A stretch of DNA of 59,448 nucleotides, taken from positions 1 to 59,448 of the forward strand of contig JBFWYO010000015.1 in the NCBI GenBank assembly GCA_050186335.1, written 5' to 3'. The position numbers were made by a program, and so were the translations under genes. Position 1 is the first letter of the stretch. Each line of letters begins with the position of its first letter. The notes under the pieces were generated by a model. The model did not search any database and was not told where the DNA came from. It saw only the letters and a program-made list of their open reading frames with translations. Source of the DNA: JBFWYO01 sp050186335. GTDB taxonomy: Bacteria > Pseudomonadota > Alphaproteobacteria > Bin65. Below, in pieces: positions 42,874-51,552 of the stretch.

Positions 42874-43680
42874 ATGGCCGCCTACAAGAACATCATCCTG
42901 GAAAAATCCGACCGCATTGCGACGCTGACGTTCAATCTGCCCGAAAAGCGCAACCCGATCAGCGAGCCGGAAATTCTCGACGACATACTGCACGCGCTGA
43001 CCGACGTGCAGCGCGATACGAACCTCTCCGCGCTGATCGTGACCGGCGCAGGCTCGGCGTTTTCGTCGGGCGGCGACATCAAGGCGATGATGGAACGCCA
43101 GGGTACGTTCGGCGGCTCGCCGATGGACGTGGCGGACAGCTATATTTCCGGCATCCAGCAGATCCCGCTCGCGATCTACAATCTCGACATCCCGAGCATC
43201 GCCGCGGTCAACGGCCCGGCCATGGGCGCCGGCTGCGATCTGACCTTCATGTGCGATTTCCGCATCGCCTCGACCGCGGCGAAATTCGGCGAAGTGTTCA
43301 TCAACCTGGGCATCATCCCGGGCGACGCCGGCAGCTGGTTCCTGCCGCGCCGCCTGCCGTACCAGCTGGCTGCCGAAATGACCTTCACAGGCCGCGTCGT
43401 CGAAGCCGAAGAGGCGCTGGCCAAGGGGTTGGTGATGAAGCTGGTCGAGCCCGGGCAGCTCATGAACGAGGCGCGCGCGCTGGCCCGCGTGATCGCGAGC
43501 AAGCCGCCGCGCGCGGTACGCCAGGCCAAGCGCCTGCTGCGCAACGGCGAGAAAATGGATCTGCCGAGTTTTCTCAACCTTGCCGCCGCCAACCAGGCGC
43601 TCGCACACCACACGGCGGACCATATCGAAGCGGTCACGGCATTCGTCGAGAAGCGCAAACCGAAGTTCGAGGGACGGTAA
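42874..43680 (+). CDS. Enoyl-CoA hydratase/isomerase family protein
   Basis: A 268-residue crotonase with first loop AFSSGGDIKAMM and second loop MGAGCDLTFMCDFRIA. The Glu usually found before LTFM is Asp here (AGCDL), while the second Glu is kept in FGEVFINLGIIPGDAGSW. This D/E arrangement occurs in a number of crotonases that are not classical hydratases. The ATG at 42874 has GAGGGAG just upstream, so a longer frame is not used. It diverges from UbiD and is followed 120 bases later by a small cupin gene on the same strand. Confidence 0.9.
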   Translation: MAAYKNIILEKSDRIATLTFNLPEKRNPISEPEILDDILHALTDVQRDTNLSALIVTGAGSAFSSGGDIKAMMERQGTFGGSPMDVADSYISGIQQIPLAIYNLDIPSIAAVNGPAMGAGCDLTFMCDFRIASTAAKFGEVFINLGIIPGDAGSWFLPRRLPYQLAAEMTFTGRVVEAEEALAKGLVMKLVEPGQLMNEARALARVIASKPPRAVRQAKRLLRNGEKMDLPSFLNLAAANQALAHHTADHIEAVTAFVEKRKPKFEGR

Positions 43681-43800
43681 TCGACCTTTCGCCGGCCGGT
43701 CCGGCCGGCGTCCGGGACCGACACCCTCGGCGCGCGGAGCCGGGCTGACAATCGGCAACGTAAAACAGTAACCTCGCTGCGCAACCAGTCGGAGGCGACG

Positions 43801-44160
43801 ATGGCGAAGGGCGTGTGCGCGCGGCCGCCGGGGATCGGCGACGTGCAGAGCGAAGTGACGGTCGTGGACGAGGATGAGACGCGCGTCGCTGAGCTCGAAT
43901 TGGCGCCGAACCAGGCGCTGCATTGGCACTACCACACGAATTTCGACCGCATGTATTGCCTTTCGGGCACGATCGTCGTGGAAACGCGGATGCCGCTCGA
44001 GCGGCACGAATTGAAGCCCGGCCAGCATTGCCACGTGCCGGCGCGCAAGGCGCACCGCGTGCTCAATCCGGACAATTCACCGTCGCGCTATCTGATTATC
44101 CAGGCCGGCGCCGCGTACGATTATTTTCCGATCGACGCGCTGAATCCGGCGAAGGGGTAG
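43801..44160 (+). CDS. Small cupin domain protein
   Basis: A 119-residue cupin with His-rich motif 1 ALHWHYHTNFDRMYCLSG and motif 2 PGQHCHVPARKAHRVLN. The metal ligands are probably two His of HWHYH, one His of motif 2 and possibly an Asp in place of the usual Glu. It lies downstream of the crotonase on the same strand. It might be a small ring-cleaving or ligand-sensing cupin; which cannot be told. The frame starts directly at an ATG 8 bases after GGAG. Confidence 0.83.
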   Translation: MAKGVCARPPGIGDVQSEVTVVDEDETRVAELELAPNQALHWHYHTNFDRMYCLSGTIVVETRMPLERHELKPGQHCHVPARKAHRVLNPDNSPSRYLIIQAGAAYDYFPIDALNPAKG

Positions 44161-44250
44161 GTCCCACGACAGTAATCCCCGTCACCCCGGACAAGCGCCC
44201 CTCGGCGTGCCGATCCGGGGTCCATCGAAATGGCGGAGCGATTTCCGGAT

Positions 44251-44286
44251 CCCGGCTCTTCGCTGCGCTGCGGCCGGGATGACAAT
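44251..44286. repeat. Second copy of the 36-base intergenic element
   Basis: Identical to 9950-9985 at 35 of 36 positions. It lies in the gap between the cupin gene and the ketosynthase gene (convergent), where no gene is seen. Confidence 0.75.
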
Positions 44287-44306
44287 GAACCGAGCGAACT
44301 GCCTTT

Positions 44307-45533
44307 TTACGAAAACTTCTTCAGCGCCACGACGGCATTCAGGCCGCCAAACGCGAACGAGTTCGACAAAGCGCCGTGGATCGGCTTGCGGCGCGCGGTG
44401 TTCGGCACGTAATCCAGATCGCATTCCGGATCCGGCACGTCGTAGTTCGCGGTCGGCGGCATGACGCCTTCGGCGACCGCCTTGACGACGCCGACCATTT
44501 CGATCGCGCCGGCGCCGCCGAGCGCGTGGCCGTGCATCGACTTGGTCGAGGAGATCGCCAGTTTGCGCGCATGCTCGCCGAAAGCTTTCTTGATCGCGCG
44601 CGTCTCGCACCCGTCGTTGGCGCCGGTGCCGGTGCCGTGGGCATTGATGTAGTCGAACTGATCGGCGTTGAGGCCCGAAGTCTTGATCGCCTGGCGCATC
44701 GCCGCCGCGGCGCCGTCTTCGGACGGTACGACGATATCGCCCGCGTCGGCGCTCATGCCGAACCCGCAGACTTCGGCGTAAATGCGCGCGCCGCGTTTTT
44801 TCGCGTGCTCGAGTTCTTCGAGTACGACGATGCCGGCCCCTTCGCCGAGCACCATGCCCTTGCGGTTCTTGGTGAACGGCCGGCATGTGTCGGGCGCCAT
44901 CACGCGCACGCTCTCCCAGGCGCGAATGGCGCCCAACGTAAGACTCGCTTCGCTGCCGCCGGTCACCGCCGCGCGCGCGCGACCCGCGCGGATCATCCAG
45001 TAGGCATCGCCGATCGCATGATTGGCCGACGAGCACGCGCTGGAAACGGAATAGGACGGCCCGCGAATCCCGTGCTTCATGGTGATCTGACTGGTAGCGG
45101 CGCTGACCATCTGTTTTGGAATGGTCATCGGGTGGATGCGCTGCGCCTTCTGCCGGTACATTTTCTCGAACGATTCGTCGAGCGTGATGAAGCCGCCGGC
45201 ACCGGTGCCCGTGATGCACGCGGTCTCGATGCCGAGATCGCTGCGGAAATCGAGGCCCGAATCGGCGATCGCCTCCTTCGCCGCGATCAGCGCGAACTGG
45301 GAAAACCGATCCAGCAGCAGCAATTCGCGGTCGGAAAAATGCGTCAGCGGATCGTAATTCTTGACCTCGGCGCAGATTTTGATGTTCAGCAGCGCCGGAT
45401 CGACGCAGGTCGTCGTTCCGATGCCGCTGCGGCCGTTGCTCAAGGCATCCCAGAAATCCACCGCATTGTGACCGAGCGGCGAAATGGACCCGATCCCGGT
45501 AACGACGACGCGAAGCCCGTTCGATGAATTCAT
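44307..45533 (-). CDS. Beta-ketoacyl-ACP synthase (FabF-type condensing enzyme)
   Basis: A 408-residue ketosynthase II that condenses an acyl chain with malonyl-ACP. The Cys-His-His triad is complete: Cys in SVSSACSSANHAIGD (about residue 167), His in YINAHGTGTGAND and His in TKSMHGHALGGAGAIEMVG. The end NSFAFGGLNAVVAL is also typical. It starts five bases after the stop of the acyl carrier protein gene and is the last gene of an operon lpxD-ACP-ketosynthase. The set is likely to build a special acyl chain for the outer-membrane lipid A or a related lipid, not to do general fatty acid synthesis; this is inference from the neighbours. Confidence 0.92.
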   Translation of the reverse strand: MNSSNGLRVVVTGIGSISPLGHNAVDFWDALSNGRSGIGTTTCVDPALLNIKICAEVKNYDPLTHFSDRELLLLDRFSQFALIAAKEAIADSGLDFRSDLGIETACITGTGAGGFITLDESFEKMYRQKAQRIHPMTIPKQMVSAATSQITMKHGIRGPSYSVSSACSSANHAIGDAYWMIRAGRARAAVTGGSEASLTLGAIRAWESVRVMAPDTCRPFTKNRKGMVLGEGAGIVVLEELEHAKKRGARIYAEVCGFGMSADAGDIVVPSEDGAAAAMRQAIKTSGLNADQFDYINAHGTGTGANDGCETRAIKKAFGEHARKLAISSTKSMHGHALGGAGAIEMVGVVKAVAEGVMPPTANYDVPDPECDLDYVPNTARRKPIHGALSNSFAFGGLNAVVALKKFS

Positions 45534-45538
45534 GAGGT

Positions 45539-45814
45539 TCAGGCCGCGCCCGGCTTAGCCGGTGATGCGGCCTGCTTCTCGGCGATCAGCCGCTTCACGC
45601 CGGAAACGACGTCGCTGAGCGTTTCCAGTTTGAAGCTTTCCTGATCCTGCGGCACATAGATGTCGAATTCGTCCTCGATGCCGAACAGAATCTGCACCAT
45701 GTCGAGCGATTCGATCTTCAGATCGGTCAATTTCTCTTCGGGTTTGAGGAGCGCACGGTCCAACCGCGCCTCCTTGGCGATGATATCGAAGATTTTCTCT
45801 TGAACTTCATCCAT
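45539..45814 (-). CDS. Acyl carrier protein
   Basis: A 91-residue acyl carrier protein. The phosphopantetheine site is Ser36 in LKIESLDMVQILFGIEDEFD; the usual DSL reads ESL here. The four-helix pattern and acidic helix II are as expected. A C-terminal tail EKQAASPAKPGAA is longer and more flexible than in the housekeeping AcpP. The ATG at 45814 is used, with GGAGG upstream. It lies 38 bases after lpxD and 5 bases before the ketosynthase gene, so it is the dedicated carrier of this operon. Confidence 0.92.
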   Translation of the reverse strand: MDEVQEKIFDIIAKEARLDRALLKPEEKLTDLKIESLDMVQILFGIEDEFDIYVPQDQESFKLETLSDVVSGVKRLIAEKQAASPAKPGAA

Positions 45815-45852
45815 TGCCGGATCGCCTCCGTTGCCCAACGCTCAAGGGCCCC

Positions 45853-46983
45853 CTACCTCTGAGCCGGGCCGGAATCGCTCTTTCCGGCCAACGCAGCTTT
45901 GAGTTCCGCCACGTCCTTAATCAATCTTTTCAATCTCTTCAAGTTCATCATTTCCTCGATGAAGGTCTCCTTGGGCACCGCGGGGTAGCCGCCGTAAACG
46001 GCCCGCGCCGGGATGCTCGTGCCGACGCCCGAACCGGCCGCCACCACCGCGTCGTCGCCGATCCGCAGATGGTCGCCGACGCCGACCTGGCCGGCCAGCA
46101 CGACGCGGTCGCCGATCACCGTACTGCCGGCGACCCCGACCTGCCCGGCGATCAGGCAATTGGCTCCGATCGTGGTGTTGTGGGCGATCTGGCTCAGATT
46201 GTCGATTTTGGTGTTTTTCTTGATCACCGTGGCGCCCAAGGTGGCGCGGTCGATCGCCACGCAGGCGCCGATTTCGACGTCGTCCTCGATCACGACCGTG
46301 CCATGGGAATTGATGCGCAAAATCTCCAAATTTTGCACTTCGACGGTATTCGCACCGCCGATGCCCGTGACCGCGTCGATGCTCATGGCGCCCGGCGTCG
46401 CATAGCTGAAACCGTCGCTGCCGATGACCGCGTTCGGCTGCACGATGACGCGCGCGCCGATGCGCACGCGGTCGCCGATGCGCACACCGGGATGAATAAG
46501 GCAATCCGCCCCGATCACGGCATCGCCGCCGACCGTCACCTGGGCCAGAAGCAGCGTCCCTGCGCCGATTCGGGCGCGCGGACCGACATAACTGAGCGGC
46601 CCGACGGCCGCGCCGGCCTCGACCACGGCGGTCGGATCGACCACGGCGCTCGGATGCACGCCGGTCGGCCGCGCGATCGGGACATTGAACAGATCGAGCA
46701 GCTGGCCGAGCGCGTAGCGCACGTTCGCGACCCGCAGTCCGCCTTTGAACCTGGTCAGATCCAGATCCCGATCCGCACCGACCACCGCAGCCTTTGCCGC
46801 CGTTCCGGACAGCGCACGATACGCCGCGTCGTCCATCGCCAACGCCAGATCCTGCGGGCCGGCCAATGCCGGATGCTGGACGCCGCGCACTTCGTACGAG
46901 CCGTCGCCGACGATTTGAGCTTTCAGGCGCTCGCCCAAATCCGCCAAGCGCAGCGGGCGCGGATCGAAATTTAGCTTCGGCAC
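45853..46983 (-). CDS. lpxD: UDP-3-O-(3-hydroxyacyl)glucosamine N-acyltransferase LpxD
   Basis: Transfers a 3-hydroxyacyl chain from ACP to UDP-3-O-acyl-glucosamine in lipid A synthesis. It has 376 residues. The N-terminal uridine-binding domain (LADLGERLKAQIVGDG) is followed by a left-handed beta-helix of hexapeptide repeats (for example VVEAGAAVGPLSYVGPRARI). The catalytic His lies in NLSQIAHNTTIGANC and the end carries a helical tail (EEMMNLKRLKRLIKD). I take the GTG at 46983 as start because TTGGAGG lies exactly five bases before it. The TTG four codons earlier has no such site. It is followed by its own ACP and ketosynthase genes, an arrangement that differs from the common bamA-lpxD-fabZ-lpxA cluster. 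Confidence 0.93.
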   Translation of the reverse strand: MPKLNFDPRPLRLADLGERLKAQIVGDGSYEVRGVQHPALAGPQDLALAMDDAAYRALSGTAAKAAVVGADRDLDLTRFKGGLRVANVRYALGQLLDLFNVPIARPTGVHPSAVVDPTAVVEAGAAVGPLSYVGPRARIGAGTLLLAQVTVGGDAVIGADCLIHPGVRIGDRVRIGARVIVQPNAVIGSDGFSYATPGAMSIDAVTGIGGANTVEVQNLEILRINSHGTVVIEDDVEIGACVAIDRATLGATVIKKNTKIDNLSQIAHNTTIGANCLIAGQVGVAGSTVIGDRVVLAGQVGVGDHLRIGDDAVVAAGSGVGTSIPARAVYGGYPAVPKETFIEEMMNLKRLKRLIKDVAELKAALAGKSDSGPAQR

Positions 46984-47110
46984 GAACGCCTCCAACGGTC
47001 GATGGGGCCCGCGCGCGCGACGCCGGCCGCCGGATTAAGGGGACGGCGGCCCCGAAACGCAAGCCGAAACGTCAAGCGGAGCGACCCGGCAACGGCCTGC
47101 AAGGCCAATA

Positions 47111-47280
47111 TTAGTAAATATAAATTCTAGATATTTACTATTTGGCAATATATTATTACTGACTATTATTACAATAATTCTTAAAATAACTTATGAATTT
47201 TGAAGTAAAATAGTATAAATATAGTAAATATTTAATTTCAATTTCAGAAAAAGAATATTAAAATTTACTCGTTTTACTGG
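47111..47280. other. Extremely AT-rich intergenic island
   Basis: By hand count only 28 of these 170 bases are G or C, in a strongly GC-rich region. TAGTAAATAT occurs at 47112-47121 and 47222-47231, and its complement ATATTTACTA at 47131-47140, so two copies form an inverted repeat with 9-base spacing. It fills the gap (46984-47365) between divergent lpxD and a small membrane protein gene. No coding frame is seen. It may be a promoter bound by an AT-preferring silencer. Confidence 0.75.
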
Positions 47281-47365
47281 ACGTTGCTCAACCAGTTGCT
47301 TTAAATGGTGTTACCGAATGCTTAATGCCCCCTGCGGGGTGGCATCGAATTGTGGGATAGCACGC

Positions 47366-47857
47366 ATGAACGATCGGGCCGAACCCCAACAGACCATTCC
47401 TTTGACGTCGCCGGCCCACGCGGCAGCGGATGATTTCGAACATATCGTGTTCCGGGACGACATGATCGACGCGCCGGACGTGGACGGAACCTGGAACTGG
47501 GGCGAAACGCGGGTCGAACCGACCGATGGCTGGGATCTCGTGCCGTTCGTCGAAGGCGCGGATACGGTCATGTTGCCCGACGCAACCGAACGTTGGCAGC
47601 ATTTCAATCGGTTGGGGCAGGAGCAGGCTCTGGCCGAGTATGCGACGGGCGGACTTGCCTCGGCGGCGCTGGCGGTCGATCCGATGCAAACCATGCCGCA
47701 CCCTGGACGCGCGGTGCGCCGCGCGTGGCCGCGCCGGGCGATGATGGCGGGCGTCGGCGTGATCGCATTGGCCGGCATACTGTATGGCGCCAGCCTGTTC
47801 GATAGCCGCGCCGCGGTCGGCTTGTTTCAAGGCAAGACCGCCTCGGCCGAAAAATAG
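47366..47857 (+). CDS. Hypothetical protein with one membrane segment
   Basis: I do not recognise this 163-residue protein. The first 120 residues are soluble and acidic, with a Trp-rich patch (GTWNWGETRVEPTDGWDLVPF). Then comes a basic stretch (GRAVRRAWPRRAMM) and one hydrophobic segment GVGVIALAGILYGASLF near residue 135, followed by a short tail. This suggests a cytosolic N-terminal domain anchored to the inner membrane. The ATG at 47366 is used; an in-frame ATG at 47318 is possible. It lies just after the AT-rich island and just before a TetR gene. Confidence 0.6.
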   Translation: MNDRAEPQQTIPLTSPAHAAADDFEHIVFRDDMIDAPDVDGTWNWGETRVEPTDGWDLVPFVEGADTVMLPDATERWQHFNRLGQEQALAEYATGGLASAALAVDPMQTMPHPGRAVRRAWPRRAMMAGVGVIALAGILYGASLFDSRAAVGLFQGKTASAEK

Positions 47858-47939
47858 CGACCGGTACATCGGGACGCGGCGCGCTCGCGCCTGCGACCGG
47901 CAAAGGCGCCCACGCGATTCTTTTTCGCTTAACGGCGTA

Positions 47940-47958
47940 AACTTAACAGTGTTAAGTT
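47940..47958. promoter_or_regulatory. Perfect 19-base palindrome, candidate TetR operator
   Basis: AACTTAACA and TGTTAAGTT are exact complements around a central G. The site lies 56 bases upstream of the ATG of the TetR gene and would overlap a TTG start at 47957, which argues for the ATG at 48014. It has the size and symmetry of a TetR autoregulatory site. Confidence 0.7.
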
Positions 47959-48013
47959 GAAACGTTGGACCGGCCCGGACCGGTCCCGTGATCGCTTGGA
48001 AAATCCCGACCGC

Positions 48014-48730
48014 ATGACCCGTGCCTCGACCCGCACGATCGCCGCGCATGGCGCCGACGCCGCCGTCCGGCATGGCGCCGACCGGCGCGCACAAATTCTG
48101 GAAGCGGCGCGCGAGCTGTTCCTGGCCGAAGGATTCGACCGCACCTCGATGCGCAACATCGCCGCCCGCATCGGCATCTCGCCGACCGCGATCTATCTTT
48201 ATTTTCAGGACAAGCACACGCTTTTGCACGCGCTCGGCGAGCAGTTGATGGAACGGCTGTTTCCGCTGTTCGTCTCGAAGTGGCAAAGCGAGCAGGATCC
48301 GGCCCTGAAACTGCGTTTCGTGCTCGACACGTTCGTCGAGTATGGCCTCGCGAACCCGGCCGAGTATCGCCTGCTGTTCATGTCGACCGAATGCAGCATC
48401 GGACAACCGGGCCATCGGCCGGCCCCGGGCGACCCGCTCGACGAAACCGACAAGGGCATGCAGACCTTCGCGCTGCTGCAGCAGGCGATCGGCGAAATGA
48501 TCGCGCAGGGCCGCTATCGCGACGGCGATCCGGCGATCATGGCGGAGTTGATGTGGGCGTCGTGCCATGGCTTGATCACGCTGCTGATCACGCACCCGCA
48601 TTTTCCCTGGTCGCCGCGCAAGGCGCTGGTCGAAGGCATGCACAAGCTGCTGCTGAGCGGCTTCGCCGCCGAACCGGCCGCTCAGTCGACCGCGCCGGTC
48701 GCGCGCAGGAAATCCACCGTCAAGCGGTAA
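48014..48730 (+). CDS. TetR family transcriptional regulator
   Basis: A 238-residue TetR-type repressor. The N-terminal HTH is clear: RRAQILEAARELFLAEGFDRTSMRNIAARIGISPTAIYLYFQDK, spread over about residues 24-67. The C-terminal ligand domain ends with a HGLITLLITHPHFPW block typical of the TetR_C_33-like group. ATG 48014 is preferred to an upstream TTG because the palindrome lies between them. Its last 49 bases overlap the 3' end of the convergent hydrolase gene. It may regulate itself and neighbours such as the hydrolase. Confidence 0.9.
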   Translation: MTRASTRTIAAHGADAAVRHGADRRAQILEAARELFLAEGFDRTSMRNIAARIGISPTAIYLYFQDKHTLLHALGEQLMERLFPLFVSKWQSEQDPALKLRFVLDTFVEYGLANPAEYRLLFMSTECSIGQPGHRPAPGDPLDETDKGMQTFALLQQAIGEMIAQGRYRDGDPAIMAELMWASCHGLITLLITHPHFPWSPRKALVEGMHKLLLSGFAAEPAAQSTAPVARRKSTVKR

Positions 48731-49719
48731 CACGCCTCGGGTTCCTCGATTTGCAGGAAGTGCGTCGTGCGTGGCACGCGCGCGTAGGCAAGGCCCTGTT
48801 CGATCGCCGCCGCGTGGCAAAGCACCGCCGGCGTCGGGCAGAGTTCGAAATTGGGATCGCCGCCGATCACCATCGTCGGAATCGGCAGCCGGTGCAGCCG
48901 CGGCCAAAGCAATCCGTCGACATTTCGGGCAAACACTTGCGACTCGTACAGTTTCGGACAGGCGAGCGTCCAATTTCCGGCCACGTCGTCGCGCCGCAGC
49001 GTGGCGCGGGCCATCAATTCGGGCGCGCCTTTCACCCAGCGCTGGAAATTGCGGCCGGTGGCGAACTGCCCGGCGAGGATCGAAGGGTCGGCATAGCGAT
49101 CCGGACGCCGCCGTGCGAGCGCCGCCATATCAGCCATGTCCTCTTCCTCGAGCGTCATCAATCGGTGGCCCGGCGGCGGGAACAGCGGCGAATCGAACAG
49201 AATCAGCGGATCCCAGCGCGGACCGCGATCGAGCGACTGCGCGATCGCAATGATCGACGACAGCGAATGAAATGCGCCGGCGGTCCGCTTGCGGCCGAAT
49301 TCAACCTGGATCGTCTCGTACAGCAGTTCGAAATCTTCGACGAACTGCCGCCAATTGTGTCCGGCTTCGGTATGCAGCGGATTGCGCCCGTGATTGCGCA
49401 CGTCGAACACGACGACGTCGAAATCCGCGCAGAAATTGCGCCAGTACGGCCAGTAGCCGTCGATCGCCAGCCCGTTGCCGTGGCTGAACGCGATGCGCGG
49501 GCCGGCTGGATTGCCGTGGCGGCGCAACAGCACAACCGCGCCGTCCGACATCGTCACCGGGACAGTTCGGTTCGGCTCGGGAACGACGAGTTTTTCGGTC
49601 ACGGGGTCGGCAATCGGGCGTTCGATGTGGGCGGGAAGGTCGGAATGGCGGGGAAATCGAAAGCGAAAGTCGCGGCACCATAGCGGCGCGGTGCGCCCAG
49701 GCAAGTGCCAATCGCGCAA
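48682..49719 (-). CDS. Alpha/beta hydrolase
   Basis: A 345-residue alpha/beta hydrolase. The oxyanion strand reads RIAFSHGNGLAIDGYWPYW, then FDVRNHGRNP. The nucleophile Ser is in GAFHSLSSIIA, a relaxed form of the GxSxG elbow, and the His is in RTTHFLQIEEPE. The likely acid is the Asp in VIGGDPNFEL. The first 55 residues are not conserved-looking and the long form starts with TTG, so the true start may be later (for example the GTG or ATG just before VTMSDGAVV). It overlaps the TetR gene tail to tail and diverges from the BCCT transporter. Confidence 0.82.
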   Translation of the reverse strand: MRDWHLPGRTAPLWCRDFRFRFPRHSDLPAHIERPIADPVTEKLVVPEPNRTVPVTMSDGAVVLLRRHGNPAGPRIAFSHGNGLAIDGYWPYWRNFCADFDVVVFDVRNHGRNPLHTEAGHNWRQFVEDFELLYETIQVEFGRKRTAGAFHSLSSIIAIAQSLDRGPRWDPLILFDSPLFPPPGHRLMTLEEEDMADMAALARRRPDRYADPSILAGQFATGRNFQRWVKGAPELMARATLRRDDVAGNWTLACPKLYESQVFARNVDGLLWPRLHRLPIPTMVIGGDPNFELCPTPAVLCHAAAIEQGLAYARVPRTTHFLQIEEPEACYRLTVDFLRATGAVD

Positions 49720-49845
49720 CGTCGCGTTTCGTCGACGCGATATGCGCCGCGCTCAGCCGATGAATTCGCCGCGCTGGGGACTTTACCGGCGCGCGTCGAC
49801 AGCGCACTATGCCGCCTCCTCGCTCTGCCTCCCGACTTGGACCCA

Positions 49846-51552
49846 ATGAACGACGACCCTTTCGGCGGTCACCGGCGCCAGATTCTAGCAACGCTCATGG
49901 CGCTCGCCGTCGTGGCCTGCCTCGCGATCGCGGCTGCGATCGGCGCCGACACTTTGGCGCCCCGGCTGGATTGGCTGAAGGGCGCGATGCTGCGCCACCT
50001 GAACGCGTATTTCACCCTGATCGTGGCGTTGATTCTCGGCTTCTGCCTCTGGCTGATGGTCGGTCCGCTCGGTTCGATGCGGCTCGGGCCCGACGGCGAC
50101 AAGCCGGATTTCTCGTTCGTCACCTGGCTGGCGCTCATGCTCGGCGCCGGCATGGGAATCGGCCTGTTCTTCTGGGCGGTCGCCGAACCGGTGCATCATT
50201 TCATCGACAATCCGTTCATGCCGGCGGGCGTCGGCAAGACCGAGGCCGCGCTGCCGGTTGCGATCCGGCTCACCCTGTTTCATTGGGCACTGCACCCGTG
50301 GGCGATCTATGCCGTGGTCGGCATGGCGCTGGCCTTCGCGGCCTATCGGCGCGACCAGCCGCTGCGACCCAGCGCGGGCCTTTATCCGTTTCTAGGCGCC
50401 AGGAGCCGCGGCCAACTGGGCGCCATGGTCAATCTTGTCGCCACCGCCGGCACCGTGATCGTGATGGCGACGTCGCTGGCGATGGGCGTGCATCATCTCG
50501 ATACCGCGCTGGCCAACTACTTCGATTATCAATCGTTCGACAGCGTCGCCCGGGCGACCGCGCTGGCGACCGCGAACAAGGCGCGCGCCGACGGAATCGC
50601 CGACCTGCCGCGCATCGCGGCGCTGGTCAAGGACGCGCTGCCGGTACCGTTCATGCTGATCGCGATGGTCGCGTTCGTATCGCTGTTCAGCGCTTTGCTG
50701 CTGATCGTCGGCGACGGCCGAATGTTGTCGCGCCTTGCGGTGTTCGGCCTGTGCCTGATGGGCTGCTTCGCTCTGGCGCTGCTGGTGTTGGGACCGACCC
50801 GCAACCTGCTCGATCTTGCGGTCCAATCGCTCGGCGAATATCTCGGTCGGCTCGTCGAATTGAGCTTCTGGACCGGCGCGGAAGCGCCGAAATCCGGCTG
50901 GCCCGGCGCCTGGACCAGCTTCTACTGGGGCTGGTGGATCGCGCTGGCGCTGCCGGTCGGCACGTTCATCGCGCGCATTTCGCGCGGACGCACCGTGCGC
51001 GAGTTCGTAGCCGGCGCGGTGATCGCACCCTCCGTCGTGATCACCGTTTGGATCGCCGTGCTGGGCGGCGCCGGTTTGAACGCCGACCTCGCGCAGCCCG
51101 GCAGTTTCGCCGATCCGATCCGGAGCGATCCGACGCAGGCCGTCGTGATCGTCGCCAAGATCGTGCAGCCGCAAATATTCGGCCTCGGAATCGACGGGTT
51201 GCGCTTCGTGCTCACGGCCATGGCGGTCCTGCTGATTGCGATCTATTTCGTGCTCTCGCTGAGCACCAGCGTCGCCACGATGGCGATCTTGAACGCCGAG
51301 GACCCGCTGCGCCCCAGCCCCCAACAGCGTGCGTTCTGGGCACTGCTGATCGGCGCGATCGCGGCGACGCTGCTGGTATTCGGCGCGACCGACACCGCGC
51401 ACGTGCTCGAGACGATTGCGTTCCTGACCGCGGTGCCGGTGTCGATCCTCCTGATCGGCTACGCGATCGGCCTGGCCGACGGCCTGCGCCGCGAGAGGGC
51501 CGAGATGCTGCGGCGCGCCATGGCCGCCCGCGCCCGCTCGGAAAAGAGATAA
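49846..51552 (+). CDS. BCCT family transporter (betaine/carnitine/choline type)
   Basis: A 568-residue secondary transporter with 12 hydrophobic segments, sodium- or proton-coupled uptake of a quaternary or sulfonium compound such as glycine betaine, choline or DMSP. The family signature GAGMGIGLFFWAVAEPVHHF lies near residue 100. The Trp-containing segment WTSFYWGWWIALALPVGTF and FIARISRGRTVREF follow near 360. A loop around residues 225-260 is longer than usual. The ATG at 49846 is chosen because the first membrane segment follows at residue 13. It lies 93 bases before the formate-tetrahydrofolate ligase gene. Confidence 0.9.
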   Translation: MNDDPFGGHRRQILATLMALAVVACLAIAAAIGADTLAPRLDWLKGAMLRHLNAYFTLIVALILGFCLWLMVGPLGSMRLGPDGDKPDFSFVTWLALMLGAGMGIGLFFWAVAEPVHHFIDNPFMPAGVGKTEAALPVAIRLTLFHWALHPWAIYAVVGMALAFAAYRRDQPLRPSAGLYPFLGARSRGQLGAMVNLVATAGTVIVMATSLAMGVHHLDTALANYFDYQSFDSVARATALATANKARADGIADLPRIAALVKDALPVPFMLIAMVAFVSLFSALLLIVGDGRMLSRLAVFGLCLMGCFALALLVLGPTRNLLDLAVQSLGEYLGRLVELSFWTGAEAPKSGWPGAWTSFYWGWWIALALPVGTFIARISRGRTVREFVAGAVIAPSVVITVWIAVLGGAGLNADLAQPGSFADPIRSDPTQAVVIVAKIVQPQIFGLGIDGLRFVLTAMAVLLIAIYFVLSLSTSVATMAILNAEDPLRPSPQQRAFWALLIGAIAATLLVFGATDTAHVLETIAFLTAVPVSILLIGYAIGLADGLRRERAEMLRRAMAARARSEKR

